Of a stretch of DNA of 62,335 bases, positions 26,724 to 36,362 are shown piece by piece (the stretch's first letter is position 1; the number at the start of each line of letters is the position of its first letter). The notes under the pieces were generated by a model. It saw only the letters and a program-made list of their open reading frames with translations. It was not told where the DNA came from and did not search any database. Source of the stretch: Pseudomonadota bacterium. Its GTDB lineage: Bacteria > Pseudomonadota > Gammaproteobacteria > Competibacterales > Competibacteraceae. Position numbers and translations under genes: made by a program. Location of the stretch: positions 1 through 62,335 of the forward strand of contig JAKLIY010000022.1 in NCBI GenBank assembly GCA_022709365.1. Reading direction: 5' to 3'.

Positions 26724-27968
26724 ATGACCGCAGTGATCGTTCTCGTTTTCGGCTTCGTTTATCTCGGCATGTTGCTGGGCGGCTTGCCCTTTCTGCAACT
26801 CGACCGAACCGGAATTGCCTTGTTGGGCGCGATGGCGCTGGTGGGCATCGGCGCGGTGAGTCCAGAGGCGGCGGTGCAATCGCTGCATCTGCCGACCTTG
26901 ATATTGCTGTTCGCGTTCATGGTGTTGTCGGCGCAGATGCGGCTGGGCGGTTTCTACGCTTGGGTGACCTGGAAACTGGCGGCGCTGCCATTACCGCCGC
27001 CCCAGTTGCTGGGTGTGCTGATTGTCGTCATTGCGGCGCTGTCAGCGGTGTTCAGCAATGACATCGTCTGCTTGGCCGTCGCGCCGGTGCTGATTGACGT
27101 CTGCCGGCAGCGCGATCTGGACCCCATGCCTTATCTGCTGGCGCTGGCTTGCGCGGCAAACATCGGTTCAGCGGCGACGCTGATCGGCAACCCGCAGAAC
27201 ATGCTGCTCGGCGAGACGCTGCGTCTGTCGTTCAGCGGCTATGCCATCGACGCCCTCGCGCCGGTGCTGCTTGGCCTGCTGGCGATTTGGGGAATCATCG
27301 TTGGGCAAACGCGCGGGCGTTGGGCGCGGCAACCAGACGCGGACGCCCCTCTACCGGCCCGCCGGGCGACGGACTGGCCTGCCTTCGACCCGTGGCAGAC
27401 GACCAAGGGTTTGATCGTTGCAGCGGCGTTGCTGGCGGCATTTTTGTTCACAACCTGGCCGCGCGAGGCGGCGGCGCTGGTCGGGGCCGGGGTGTTGCTG
27501 ACCAGTCGTAAACTGCATTCGCGGAAGATGCTGGGGCTGGTGGACTGGGAACTGCTGGTGTTGTTCACTGGCCTGTTCGTGGTGAATCACGCCTTGCAGG
27601 AGACTGGCTTGGTGGCCGAGGCCGTAGCGGCGCTGGCGGCAGCCGGGATACCTCTGGAACAGCCGGGATTCCTGTTTGCAGCGGCGGTGCTGTTGAGCAA
27701 TCTGGTTTCCAACGTCCCGGCGGTGATGTTGCTGTTGCCGGCGGCGACCCATCCCCAGGCCGGGCTGATTTTAGCCTTGGCTAGCACCTTGGCAGGCAAC
27801 CTGCTGTTGGTGGGCAGCATCGCCAACCTGATCGTCGCGGATGCAGCGATGCGGCGTGGTCTGCGCCTCGACTGGCGCGTTCACGTCCGTGTTGGGGCGC
27901 CAGTGACCTTGGCCACTTTGGCCATCAGCGCGGGATTTATCGGGTGGCGTTTGGCAGCCGGCGGTTGA
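26724..27968 (+). CDS. Ion transporter of the ArsB/NhaD-SLC13 superfamily
   Basis: 414 residues, highly hydrophobic, with the superfamily two-half layout. The first half carries FSNDIVCLAVAPVLIDVC and ANIGSAATLIGNPQNMLLG, the second SNLVSNVPAVMLLLPAATHP and ASTLAGNLLLVGSIAN: the duplicated N-x-P and N-P-Q-N re-entrant motifs of anion or Na+ transporters. The substrate is not predictable; arsenite, dicarboxylate or sodium are the usual family options. It is not part of the arsenic operon 2 kb away. Confidence 0.85.
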   Translation: MTAVIVLVFGFVYLGMLLGGLPFLQLDRTGIALLGAMALVGIGAVSPEAAVQSLHLPTLILLFAFMVLSAQMRLGGFYAWVTWKLAALPLPPPQLLGVLIVVIAALSAVFSNDIVCLAVAPVLIDVCRQRDLDPMPYLLALACAANIGSAATLIGNPQNMLLGETLRLSFSGYAIDALAPVLLGLLAIWGIIVGQTRGRWARQPDADAPLPARRATDWPAFDPWQTTKGLIVAAALLAAFLFTTWPREAAALVGAGVLLTSRKLHSRKMLGLVDWELLVLFTGLFVVNHALQETGLVAEAVAALAAAGIPLEQPGFLFAAAVLLSNLVSNVPAVMLLLPAATHPQAGLILALASTLAGNLLLVGSIANLIVADAAMRRGLRLDWRVHVRVGAPVTLATLAISAGFIGWRLAAGG

Positions 27969-28010
27969 CTGGCGTCCCTGTGAATGAGGTATTACGCCTG
28001 GTTAGCGAGG

Positions 28011-29147
28011 TTAACGACGGCCCGCGAGGAAGGCGCGCACCGCCTGTTCAGCGGCAGCAGCGAGATAATCGCCGCCGGACGCCATCGCTTGCTCCAGGCT
28101 GACCGGTCCCGGGCACAGACTGAACACGGCGTTGATTCCCAATTCGTGCAGCGCGTCCAGGCCCCTGCCGACACTGCCGGCGATGGCGATGCAGGGGACG
28201 CTGTTGGCGCGGGCGCGTTCCGCCACACCCGCCGGCGCCTTGCTGAATGCCGTTTGAAAATCGATTTGCCCCTCGGCGGTGAGGACCAGATCTGCACCCC
28301 GCAACTGTTCGTTTAGCCCGACCAAGTCCAGCACCAAATCCACGCCGCGTCGCAATTCGGCCTTGAGAAAGGCTTTTAAACCTGCACCCAGCCCGCCCGC
28401 TGCGCCCGCGCCGGGCAGGTCGCGCACGTCCAGCCCAAGATCACGGTCGATGATCGTCGCCAGGTTCGCCAGACCGGCATCCAACCTCCGCACCTGTTCG
28501 GGTGTTGCGCCCTTCTGGGGGCCGTAAACGTGCGCCGCGCCGCGTTCGCCGAGCAGCGGATTATCCACATCGCAGATCACTTCGATCCGCACCGCCGCCA
28601 GCCGGGAATCGAGACCGCTCAGGTCGATACGCTGGATCATCCCCAGCGCGCCGCCGACCGGTTCGACTGGCTGGCCGTTTCCATCCAGGAATCGCGCTCC
28701 CAGCGCCGCAGCCATGCCGATGCCGCCGTCATTCGTCGCGCTGCCGCCGATGCCGACGATGAGATGGGAAATCCCCAAGTCCAAAGCAGCCTTGATCAGT
28801 TCACCCGTCCCGAACGTGGTGGTCAGCAGGGGATTGAGGCGATCTTTCCCCAGCAGGGCCAGGCCGCTGGCCGTCGCCATTTCGATGGCCGCCAGCCGGC
28901 GGGCGGGGACATGGCAAAACGTGGCAGACACCGGATCGCCGAGCGGGCCAGTGACGAGTGCTGTTCGTTCCACACCGTGCAAGGCATTAACCAGCACATC
29001 GGCCAGGCCATCGCCGCCGTCAGCGACCGGGACCTGTACGATGTCGATGCCCGGGCTGACCCGTGCGACGCCGCGCGCCAGAGCTTCCGCCGCTTCAGCA
29101 GCGGTCAGACAACCCTTGAGCGCATTGGGAGCAATCACGATTTTCAT
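28011..29147 (-). CDS. glxK: Glycerate kinase (GlxK/GarK type)
   Basis: 378 residues. It starts MKIVIAPNALKGCLTA and carries VPVADGGDGLADVL, the phosphate-site GIGGSATNDGGIGMA and LPGAGAAGGLGAGL motifs of class I glycerate kinases. It phosphorylates glycerate, probably to 2-phosphoglycerate in this class, feeding glycolysis from glyoxylate or glycolate use. No partner enzymes (tartronate semialdehyde reductase, glyoxylate carboligase) are in the window. Convergent with the upstream transporter. Confidence 0.92.
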   Translation of the reverse strand: MKIVIAPNALKGCLTAAEAAEALARGVARVSPGIDIVQVPVADGGDGLADVLVNALHGVERTALVTGPLGDPVSATFCHVPARRLAAIEMATASGLALLGKDRLNPLLTTTFGTGELIKAALDLGISHLIVGIGGSATNDGGIGMAAALGARFLDGNGQPVEPVGGALGMIQRIDLSGLDSRLAAVRIEVICDVDNPLLGERGAAHVYGPQKGATPEQVRRLDAGLANLATIIDRDLGLDVRDLPGAGAAGGLGAGLKAFLKAELRRGVDLVLDLVGLNEQLRGADLVLTAEGQIDFQTAFSKAPAGVAERARANSVPCIAIAGSVGRGLDALHELGINAVFSLCPGPVSLEQAMASGGDYLAAAAEQAVRAFLAGRR

Positions 29148-29289
29148 TGTCGTTCCGTCCTCATCGGTCGATGTGCTTCACGATGCATGATGCAACCTAG
29201 CATTCACTGAACCGTCATTTTTCAGCAACCCTAGTGAAGGAATATAGCTTCTTGAATAAAATTTTCTGCCATTCAGGGAGTTCTTTCCA

Positions 29290-31152
29290 ATGAAAGTAAC
29301 GTTATTGACGGTGGCGTGTTTGTCCGCGCTGGGGCTGGCCGGTTGCAATGATAGCGATAACGATCATCGATCAGCGGTGATTCAGGCAGTGGATTTTACC
29401 GAGACGCCCGCGCCGGCTGCGACTGATGAATTAGCCAAGACCTATACCCGGTCCATCGCCAAAGTGACTTATGCGGATGGGCGCGTGGAAGATAAACCGC
29501 TGACCTATAACGTGCTGTTCAGCGTCAAGGACCCGGTGGCCGAAGTCAACGGCAAGAAACATCCTGCCGGCCAGCTTTACAACTACCAGATGGAACCGCT
29601 ACTCGACCCGATGGGCAACCCGGTGGTCGCCGAAACCCCGGACGCCAACAGCCTGCTTAAAGTAGACGACAAACTGTTTCTGGTCACGCATTATGAATAT
29701 GACTGGATTTTAAGCGACGGCTCGGTGGCCTTTACCACGCCCGGCTGGCATACCCGGATGCCCATGTCCATGACCCTGAGTGACATCGCTCAGGCCAACG
29801 ATGGTCAACTGACGGCGGCCAAGGTCAGGCCGATTGATTTCTCCAGCGTCAACGGCATCTGGATTCCCTGTTTCGGTTCGCAAACGCCCTGGAACACCCA
29901 TCTGGGTTCCGAGGAAGACTACGATCTGATTTATAACCCGCTGGATTCCAAGAACTATGGAACGACGGCCGCCGGCCTCAAGGCGATGCGCGAGCTGTAT
30001 TTCAAGGACGAGCGGGAGGCCAATCCCTACCATTACGGCATCATTCCCGAAATCACGGTCAAGGCCGATGGCTCCACTAGCGTCGTCAAGCATTATGCGA
30101 TGGGGCGCGGCACTTGGGAGCAAGCGCTGGTCATGCCGGATAGCCGCACCACCTACCTGGGCGATGACGGCGCGTATGTGCAAATGACGATGTTTGTGGC
30201 CGATAACGCTGCTGATCTGTCCGCCGGGACGCTGTACACGGCGAAATGGAATCAAACCAGTGATCAGGGCGGCGGCAGCGCGGATTTGACCTGGATTCGG
30301 CTGGGTCATGGCACGGATGCGGGAATCAAGGCGCTGGCCGAGGTGGTGACCTTCAACGATATTTTCGACGCCGTAGCGCCCAGTGAAGGGCAATGTCCGG
30401 CCGGATATACGCGGGTGCGCGCCGGTTCTGCTTCCGACGAATGTCTGACGCTCAAGCCCGGCATGGAGCAAGCCGCCGCCTTCCTGGAAACCCGGCGCTA
30501 CACGGCCTTGCTCGGCGGAACGACCGAGTGGACCAAGATGGAAGGCCTGGCGATCAACGCCGCCGACCACAAGCTGTACATGGCGATGTCGCGTATCGAA
30601 AGCAGTATGCGCTCCGACCCGACCGAACCGGCGGATCATATCCGCCTGCCGGAAAACAAGGCCGGTGCAACCTACACGCTGGAGTTGAAAGCTGGGATCA
30701 AGGATACCCAGGGCAACGCGATCAATTCCGACTGGGTGGCGACCCGCATGTCTGTAGAGCCGAAACTGCTCGGCAAGCCGATAGCCGCTGACGCCCTCGG
30801 CAACACCGCCGATGTCAACGCGATTGCCAACACTGACAACCTGTTCTTCTCGCCGAAGATGCGCACATTGTTCATCGGCGAGGATTCGGGAATGCACATC
30901 AACAACTTCGTCTGGGCGTACCACGTCGATACGCAGAAGTTGACCCGCATTCTGAGCCTGACCGCCGGTGCGGAATCCACCGGTTTACAGGTGGTGGAAA
31001 ATCTGAACAGCCACGCCTACCTCATGAGCAATGCACAGCACCACGGTGATTTTCCGGGCAGCATCAACGCTGATCTGAAAACCCAACTGATGCCGATGAT
31101 CGATAAGTTCAACGCGCCAGTCGGGTATATCGGCGGCATTCCGGGGCTGTAA
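29290..31152 (+). CDS. PhoX-like (DUF839) lipoprotein phosphatase homologue
   Basis: 620 residues with a lipoprotein signal (lipobox LAGC near residue 19-22). The C-terminal half has the PhoX/DUF839 layout: WTKMEGLAINAADHKLYMAMS, then MRTLFIGEDSGMHINNF and GAESTGLQVVENLNSHAYLM. PhoX enzymes are Ca/Fe-dependent periplasmic phosphatases induced by phosphate starvation. Here the protein would be membrane-anchored. I could not identify a convincing Pho box upstream. Activity is uncertain because large N-terminal parts diverge. A Rho-independent terminator follows at 31217. Confidence 0.8.
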   Translation: MKVTLLTVACLSALGLAGCNDSDNDHRSAVIQAVDFTETPAPAATDELAKTYTRSIAKVTYADGRVEDKPLTYNVLFSVKDPVAEVNGKKHPAGQLYNYQMEPLLDPMGNPVVAETPDANSLLKVDDKLFLVTHYEYDWILSDGSVAFTTPGWHTRMPMSMTLSDIAQANDGQLTAAKVRPIDFSSVNGIWIPCFGSQTPWNTHLGSEEDYDLIYNPLDSKNYGTTAAGLKAMRELYFKDEREANPYHYGIIPEITVKADGSTSVVKHYAMGRGTWEQALVMPDSRTTYLGDDGAYVQMTMFVADNAADLSAGTLYTAKWNQTSDQGGGSADLTWIRLGHGTDAGIKALAEVVTFNDIFDAVAPSEGQCPAGYTRVRAGSASDECLTLKPGMEQAAAFLETRRYTALLGGTTEWTKMEGLAINAADHKLYMAMSRIESSMRSDPTEPADHIRLPENKAGATYTLELKAGIKDTQGNAINSDWVATRMSVEPKLLGKPIAADALGNTADVNAIANTDNLFFSPKMRTLFIGEDSGMHINNFVWAYHVDTQKLTRILSLTAGAESTGLQVVENLNSHAYLMSNAQHHGDFPGSINADLKTQLMPMIDKFNAPVGYIGGIPGL

Positions 31153-31165
31153 GCGCCGTGTTGTA

Positions 31166-31206
31166 GCCCCCCACCCCAACCCTCCCCCACAAGGGGGGAG
31201 GGGGTG
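31166..31206. repeat. CCC-AAGGGG interspersed repeat, copy 2
   Basis: C-rich arm, CCCACAAGGGG centre and G-rich arm, the same design as at 6446-6478. It lies between the PhoX-like stop and the terminator. Confidence 0.6.
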
Positions 31207-31216
31207 AAATGCAGAC

Positions 31217-31247
31217 GCTGGCGGTAACAAACTGCCAGCTTTTTTGT
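31217..31247 (+). terminator. Rho-independent terminator after the PhoX-like gene
   Basis: GCTGGC (31217-31222) pairs with GCCAGC (31234-31239), flanked by GG..CT, followed by a run of T (TTTTTTGTTTTTT from 31240). It ends only about 24 nt before the next gene, leaving little room for a separate promoter. Confidence 0.8.
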
Positions 31248-31270
31248 TTTTTCAGTGAGGAAAATTCCGT

Positions 31271-33307
31271 ATGAGTGATCGGCCAACTTTCTTGAACCCG
31301 GCGACGACCGCTTTAATCCTGAGCGCGATGCTGACCGGATGCAGCGACAGTCAGGGTCAGGCGAACGCGCAGACCGCTGGCGCGTCCGTGGCCTCAACGA
31401 CAGTCAGCTATCCACAGGGCGATTTTCGCAGTCCCATCACCTTTTCCAATCCCTACGCCCAGTGCCATATTGAAACCTCGCGGGGCGCACAGAACGCCTG
31501 CCTGTTTTGCCACACCAACGGCGTTTATAAGGCCGGACTGGGCAACAACTTTCCGCAGGCCGGCGCGGAACCGCGCCTCGGCAATCTGCAACTGGAATAT
31601 TCCTTTACGCCGATCAGTCCTTTCACCGCCTCGCCGAGCCGCAATCCTTGGGAGAACACCCTGACCCCGGAGAAGCTGCGCGAAGCAGTGGCGGCGCTGG
31701 GCCTCGATCCGCAGACTTGGGACATGCAAGCCTATGTCCGGGAAGAGAATTGGCGGGCGGCGTTCCAGCAGCGCCCCGGCGATCCCCGGAATTGGGACGG
31801 CGGCGGTGGCGATAGCCGGTTCCGGCTGTTTCCCGGACTGGCCCCGGCGGATTTGCCCGCCGATGCCGATGGTTTCGTTCGTTCCAGTACGTCGCGTAAC
31901 GGCTTTTTCCAGGATAGCGACGGGCGCTGGATCACCGGTTGGCGGGCGGTGAATTTCATGCCCTATGGCATTTTCACCCCGATGACCGGTTCGGTATCCG
32001 GCATCTATCTTCGCCTGCCCAAATCGTTCATGCAGCGTGAAGACGGCAGTTTCGATCTGGCGGTTTACGCCCGGAATCTCGATTTGCTGGAGCGGGCGAT
32101 TCAGGATCGTCTGCGCGCTGAGGATGGCGAGGTTTACCAGGGCGCGGCGCGGACGGTTGCGATTGAGCGCGGTCTGTATCCGGTCGGCGCGGAATTCGCT
32201 CATCCCCTGCATTATGTGGATGTGGCGGCGGATGGCCGCGATCTGGCGGTGAGTCCCTATCCGGGAACCCGCGCCCGTCGGGTTAAGGAAATCCGCTACA
32301 TGTATAAGTGGAAGCTGTTTTATCCGACGCAATTCCGTCCCGGCGTCAAGGAGGAGGGCGCGCCGGTTTACGGCAACGATGAACAGGGCTGGGTGGATAA
32401 TGGCGTCGGCTGGTATCTGGCCGGCTTTATCGAGGATAAAAGCGGCGCGTTGCGGCCACAGAATCGGGAAGAACTGGCGCAGTGCATTGGCTGCCACAGC
32501 GGCGTTTCCGCGACTGAGTTTCCGGTATTCACCTCCGGGGTCGGCAATACGGTGGATTCTACCTGGTCATTGCCGCGTAAATTCCCCGGTGAATCAGGCT
32601 GGCGAGAAATGGATTATCTGAGCTATCTGGCTAAAGCCGACGCCGGGCCGGATGAAACGCCGGGTCAGGCCCGGCTGGGCGATCCGTTGAACCGAGGTTT
32701 GAACAAGGGCGAATTCCGCCACTTCCTAGATAACGTGGTCGGTGCCAGTCTGTACGGCGACATGCCCGCCGCCATCGAGCGATTCCTGGCCGAACGGATT
32801 CAGCCTGCCCAAGGCTATTCCGCCGCTTGGCCGGCGCTGGATACCGCCAGCGTGGCAGGTTTTCAACAGAGTCAGGCGTTGCGGCAAACGCTGCTGCGGG
32901 AATTCACCGTGCGAGGCGGCTATTTGACGGCGGACGGCGCGATTCGCGGCGAATTGTTGTATCCACCCAAGGCCGACGCTTTGGCCGCCGCCCGCCGCTA
33001 TCGGCAGGTCGTGGTTACGCAACGCTACGTCAAGGGTAAGAACGTGTTCCCGGAAACGCCGGTGACGTTCCGCTATTTCCGGGAGGAGGGGGAAGGGTTT
33101 GCCCATCAGGATGGCCGGCTTTATCAGGCAGGCGAGGTGATTACTGATCGACCGGTCGATCTGGAAAACCCGGCGCTGATCACCTATGGCGTGGGGATTG
33201 CGGAAACGCTGATTGATCCTGAGCGGCCGTTTGAGCAGGGCGGAACCTATTTTCCGGACTATGCGCCGTTGCTGGTTGAACCGTTGCGGTTCGAGTCGGC
33301 GCCTTAG
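31271..33307 (+). CDS. Di-heme c-type cytochrome-like lipoprotein, function unknown
   Basis: 678 residues. Lipobox LTGC (residues 21-24) anchors it to a membrane. Two heme-attachment motifs are visible: CLFCH at 77-81 and CIGCHSG at 405-411. No catalytic domain is recognised; the protein is much longer than simple cytochromes, with aromatic-rich beta-like regions. It follows the PhoX-like gene at 118 bp, with a terminator between them, and its TAG stop lies at the edge of an IS element. A redox role in the outer periplasm is an inference. Confidence 0.8.
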   Translation: MSDRPTFLNPATTALILSAMLTGCSDSQGQANAQTAGASVASTTVSYPQGDFRSPITFSNPYAQCHIETSRGAQNACLFCHTNGVYKAGLGNNFPQAGAEPRLGNLQLEYSFTPISPFTASPSRNPWENTLTPEKLREAVAALGLDPQTWDMQAYVREENWRAAFQQRPGDPRNWDGGGGDSRFRLFPGLAPADLPADADGFVRSSTSRNGFFQDSDGRWITGWRAVNFMPYGIFTPMTGSVSGIYLRLPKSFMQREDGSFDLAVYARNLDLLERAIQDRLRAEDGEVYQGAARTVAIERGLYPVGAEFAHPLHYVDVAADGRDLAVSPYPGTRARRVKEIRYMYKWKLFYPTQFRPGVKEEGAPVYGNDEQGWVDNGVGWYLAGFIEDKSGALRPQNREELAQCIGCHSGVSATEFPVFTSGVGNTVDSTWSLPRKFPGESGWREMDYLSYLAKADAGPDETPGQARLGDPLNRGLNKGEFRHFLDNVVGASLYGDMPAAIERFLAERIQPAQGYSAAWPALDTASVAGFQQSQALRQTLLREFTVRGGYLTADGAIRGELLYPPKADALAAARRYRQVVVTQRYVKGKNVFPETPVTFRYFREEGEGFAHQDGRLYQAGEVITDRPVDLENPALITYGVGIAETLIDPERPFEQGGTYFPDYAPLLVEPLRFESAP

Positions 33308-34250
33308 AGGACATCTGGCACAAAAGATGCTTAGGGCTGTAAAATTTCGTAAGCTCTTGAGGGGTAGGGCGTGGCAATCACTCGGTGGAGGACGCGATGG
33401 CATACCAAGAAATTTCCGATGATTTTTGGAAAAAAGTGGAACCCTTGTTAGCGCCCTTCAAGCGGAAAAAATCGGGTGGCAGCCTGCCCCTGGACTTCCG
33501 GCTCATCTTGAACGGCATCTTCTACGTTCTGAAGACCGGCTGTCAGTGGCACTATCTGCCGCCGTGCTATGGTTCCAAAAGCACCGTCCACGAGCATTTT
33601 CAGCACTGGGCGAGCGCCGGCGTGTTTGCCGAGATTTTCCGCTTGAATGCCGAAAAATATCAAGAACTTCATGGGATTCGATGGGAATGGCAGGCCATGG
33701 ACGGGGCGTTGGTGCAAGCGCCGGTGCGCGGTCAGCCGGTGTGCCTGGAGGACGAGGCGCTGGGGCGCAATCCGACCGACCGGGGACGCAGTGGCAGCAA
33801 GACCCATTGGCACGTGGATCAAAACGGGATCCCGCTGGGGGTGACCCGGGTCGGGGCCAACATCCATGACAGCCGGTTGGTGTCCTCGACGTTGGCCACC
33901 GATATCCTCCCGCGTCCCAAACCGACGCCCGAGCATCCCCAGACTATGTGCTTGGACAAGGGATACGACTATGCCCGCATCGAACAGGAACTGGCCGGTC
34001 ATGCCTATATCCCGCACATTCGCCGCATCGGCGAGGAAAAAATCTCCGATGGAGAGAAAATCCATCCCGCCCGGCGCTGGGTCGTCGAGCGAACCATCGC
34101 CTGGATGAAAGGCTTTCGGGTGATTCGGACCCGCTACTTGTGTAAGGCCAAAAACTACTTGGCTATGATTCACTTCGCCTGCGCATTGATGCTATCCAGA
34201 AAACTTGAAGCCGCTTGATCAATCAAGCACATTCTGTGCCGGATGTCCTC
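33307..34250 (+). mobile_element. Complete IS5-family insertion sequence, 944 bp
   Basis: Imperfect terminal repeats begin GAGGACATCTGGCACA on the left (from 33307) and, read inward, GAGGACATCCGGCACA on the right (ending 34250). The element is flanked by the 3-bp duplication TTA (33304-33306 and 34251-34253). It carries a single intact transposase gene. Size, ends and TNA target suggest the IS1031 group. Confidence 0.9.
33397..34218 (+). CDS. IS5-family transposase
   Basis: 273 residues, DDE transposase. The N-terminal DUF4096-type domain (PLLAPFKRKKSGGS, LNGIFYVLKTGCQWHYLPP) is followed by the catalytic domain: first Asp in MDGALVQAP, second in CLDKGYDY and Glu in RRWVVERTIAWMKGFRV. GGAGG precedes the ATG. 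No frameshift is seen, so the element could be active. Confidence 0.93.
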   Translation: MAYQEISDDFWKKVEPLLAPFKRKKSGGSLPLDFRLILNGIFYVLKTGCQWHYLPPCYGSKSTVHEHFQHWASAGVFAEIFRLNAEKYQELHGIRWEWQAMDGALVQAPVRGQPVCLEDEALGRNPTDRGRSGSKTHWHVDQNGIPLGVTRVGANIHDSRLVSSTLATDILPRPKPTPEHPQTMCLDKGYDYARIEQELAGHAYIPHIRRIGEEKISDGEKIHPARRWVVERTIAWMKGFRVIRTRYLCKAKNYLAMIHFACALMLSRKLEAA

Positions 34251-34380
34251 TTAGTTTTACGAAAGTCGCCAGGAAATTCCATAAAGGCTTGGCGGACCCG
34301 ATACACCGTCGACGTAACGAGGGAATAGGGCAGGGGCGCTATGGACAAAGTGCTGTTCCAGGGACTTCGGTGCTGTACAT

Positions 34381-35649
34381 TCAATAGCAAGCGAGCAGCG
34401 GAGTATGACGGGCCAGTGCGGCGCAGGCATCGACGATTCCGATAGCCAGTGGGGTTGAGTGGCTGACAGTGGTCGCCTGCTGGGCCGTTGCGCGCAGAAT
34501 TTCCCGGATCTGGTCGGGTCGGCGTTGCGGCTCCTGCTGCACGAGCAGGGCGACTACTCCGGTTACATGAGCAGCGGCCAGCGAACTGCCGGATAGCAGG
34601 TCATAGCGGTTGTGCGGAGCGGGGGCGACAATTTCAACGCCAGGGGCCGCCACTACGAAGGGCAGAGTGCGCCAGCGGGGCCAAGCGACCCGTCGGTCCG
34701 CATCACAGGCGATCACGGGAATTACTGTGTCTAGGGCGGCGGGAAAGCCGGGATCGTCTTGGTTCTCCAAGGTCGCGGCTACGACAGTGACGCCACGGTG
34801 TTCGGCGGCGGTCAACAGTCGGGCCAGCAACTCGTCGGGGCGTCCGCCGAGGCTCAGGTTGATCACGCGCGCGCCGCCGTTGATGGCGAAGTCGATGGCC
34901 TTGGCCAAAGTCCAGCTACTGCAACGGGCCTTGGCGCTGGTCGGTTCCGGATACCAACAAGCCTTGGCCACGGTGAGCGCCACATCCGGTGCAACGCCAT
35001 CGATCCTGACGCCAGCGATCGGGTGAGCGCTGATCACGCCGGCAATAGCAGTCCCATGGCGGTCAGTCGCAAAGGAGGACTCGCCGCCCTCCACGAAATT
35101 GGCGGTTTTGATTCCCTGACTGCGCAGGGCGGGATGGTCGATGTCCGCGCCCGTGTCGATCACCACCACCGGTACGCCCCGTCCCGTGCTGACCCGCCAG
35201 GCCCGATCGGCACCGATCAGTTTCACGCCGTAGGCCAGCGCGACGTATCCGACAGTCGAGTCATCTGCGGCCTGCAAACCCTCAAACGCCTGGTTAGGCT
35301 GCGCTAATGCGATCCGTGGATCGGCCTGCAACTGGTCGATGGTCGCTTCCAGCGACTGACCAGAGGGAACCTGAAACACCAGACATTGCACACCGATGGA
35401 AGTCAGGGGGAATTCGCCCACCGACCGAAGCTGATAGCGGCCCTGCAATTCCTGGGTGATGGCGGGCCACTGCGGTCGCTCCTTCTCAGCCAGCGCCACA
35501 ATGATCTGGCGGGATTGCAACTGCTTGGGCACCCCTGGTTCAGAGATCGTCTCCGGCGGTGTTTGCTCCAGCGGAGCTACACAGGCCCCCAGAGCCAACA
35601 ACGCGGCGCAGGCGAGGCTGATCCCCCGGCGAACATTCCCCTTCCACAT
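34381..35649 (-). CDS. Subtilisin-family (S8) serine protease lipoprotein
   Basis: 422 residues. The signal peptide has lipobox LGAC (around residue 22). Residues about 45-120 resemble an inhibitor-I9 propeptide. The protease domain shows Asp in VIDTGADIDH, His in DRHGTAIAG and Ser in LSGSSLAAAH (a conservative variant of the usual GTSMAAPH). It is cotranscribed with the anti-sigma and ECF sigma genes just upstream (15 nt gap), suggesting it is either a product of that sigma factor or acts on its signalling. Confidence 0.9.
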   Translation of the reverse strand: MWKGNVRRGISLACAALLALGACVAPLEQTPPETISEPGVPKQLQSRQIIVALAEKERPQWPAITQELQGRYQLRSVGEFPLTSIGVQCLVFQVPSGQSLEATIDQLQADPRIALAQPNQAFEGLQAADDSTVGYVALAYGVKLIGADRAWRVSTGRGVPVVVIDTGADIDHPALRSQGIKTANFVEGGESSFATDRHGTAIAGVISAHPIAGVRIDGVAPDVALTVAKACWYPEPTSAKARCSSWTLAKAIDFAINGGARVINLSLGGRPDELLARLLTAAEHRGVTVVAATLENQDDPGFPAALDTVIPVIACDADRRVAWPRWRTLPFVVAAPGVEIVAPAPHNRYDLLSGSSLAAAHVTGVVALLVQQEPQRRPDQIREILRATAQQATTVSHSTPLAIGIVDACAALARHTPLLACY

Positions 35650-35664
35650 GACCGTCCGGCTCCC

Positions 35665-36357
35665 TCAGCGCGGCGGCAACGGCTCGGCCAGCCGCACCTG
35701 TTCATGGGCACGCAGCGCGGTCATCGCCCGGTCCTGCGCCTCGGCGGGCCGTTCGCCGCCGGTCACGGCGATGGTATAGATGCCTAACGCGGTGGGACCT
35801 GCGACGATCTGGCCGCTGATATCACGTAGCAGAGTGCGCAGCTCGCCAACCGTCATCGGTTCGGCGAATGCGACCCGTAACCGTGGTTCTCTCGTTGCCG
35901 GGGGCGCTTCATTGGCAGACAGCGTCTCGTAGCCCGGATCGTTCAGCCGCGTTGCCGGCAGCAGCGCCAGCAGCAACCCGGCCACGGCCAAACTTTGAAA
36001 AGCCAGGGTCCAGCGTACTGGTGCCGGAGTGGCTTGCAATCCCTCCAGAATACGTTGCCACCAGACGGAAGCGATCTTGGTTTGGGCTGGCGGTGGTGTC
36101 AGGCGGTCGATATCAGCCATCAGTCGATCGAAATGGTCGGTGGGTAGCCGCCACGTTTCTTCAGAGGGTTCGTGAAGCCGGGTCGCCAAGGCGCGGCACT
36201 GTTCCAGTTCCGTTCGGCAGGCGCGGCACTGTTCGATATGGCGCTCGACCGTCAGCCTCTCATCCGGGGTCAGCGTATCATTGGCGTGCCAGGGCAACAG
36301 TTCTTGAATTTCCCGATGCGGGTTCACTGTGGGGAAGTCGGTTATCAGTGCAGTCAT
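35665..36357 (-). CDS. Anti-sigma factor with zinc-finger (ZAS-type) domain
   Basis: 230 residues. The N-terminal anti-sigma motif H-x3-C-x2-C is visible in VERHIEQCRACRTEL, preceded by the typical LLPWHANDTLTPDER. A single membrane helix (LAFQSLAVAGLLLALL, about residues 120-140) places the C-terminal part in the periplasm. It would sequester the ECF sigma factor encoded 5 nt upstream until an envelope signal releases it. Confidence 0.87.
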   Translation of the reverse strand: MTALITDFPTVNPHREIQELLPWHANDTLTPDERLTVERHIEQCRACRTELEQCRALATRLHEPSEETWRLPTDHFDRLMADIDRLTPPPAQTKIASVWWQRILEGLQATPAPVRWTLAFQSLAVAGLLLALLPATRLNDPGYETLSANEAPPATREPRLRVAFAEPMTVGELRTLLRDISGQIVAGPTALGIYTIAVTGGERPAEAQDRAMTALRAHEQVRLAEPLPPR

Positions 36358-36362
36358 GGCAG

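Noticed and set aside
29148..29289. Possible Pho box upstream of the PhoX-like gene
   Set aside because: Only a partial GTCAT-like match without the required 11-bp spaced repeat.
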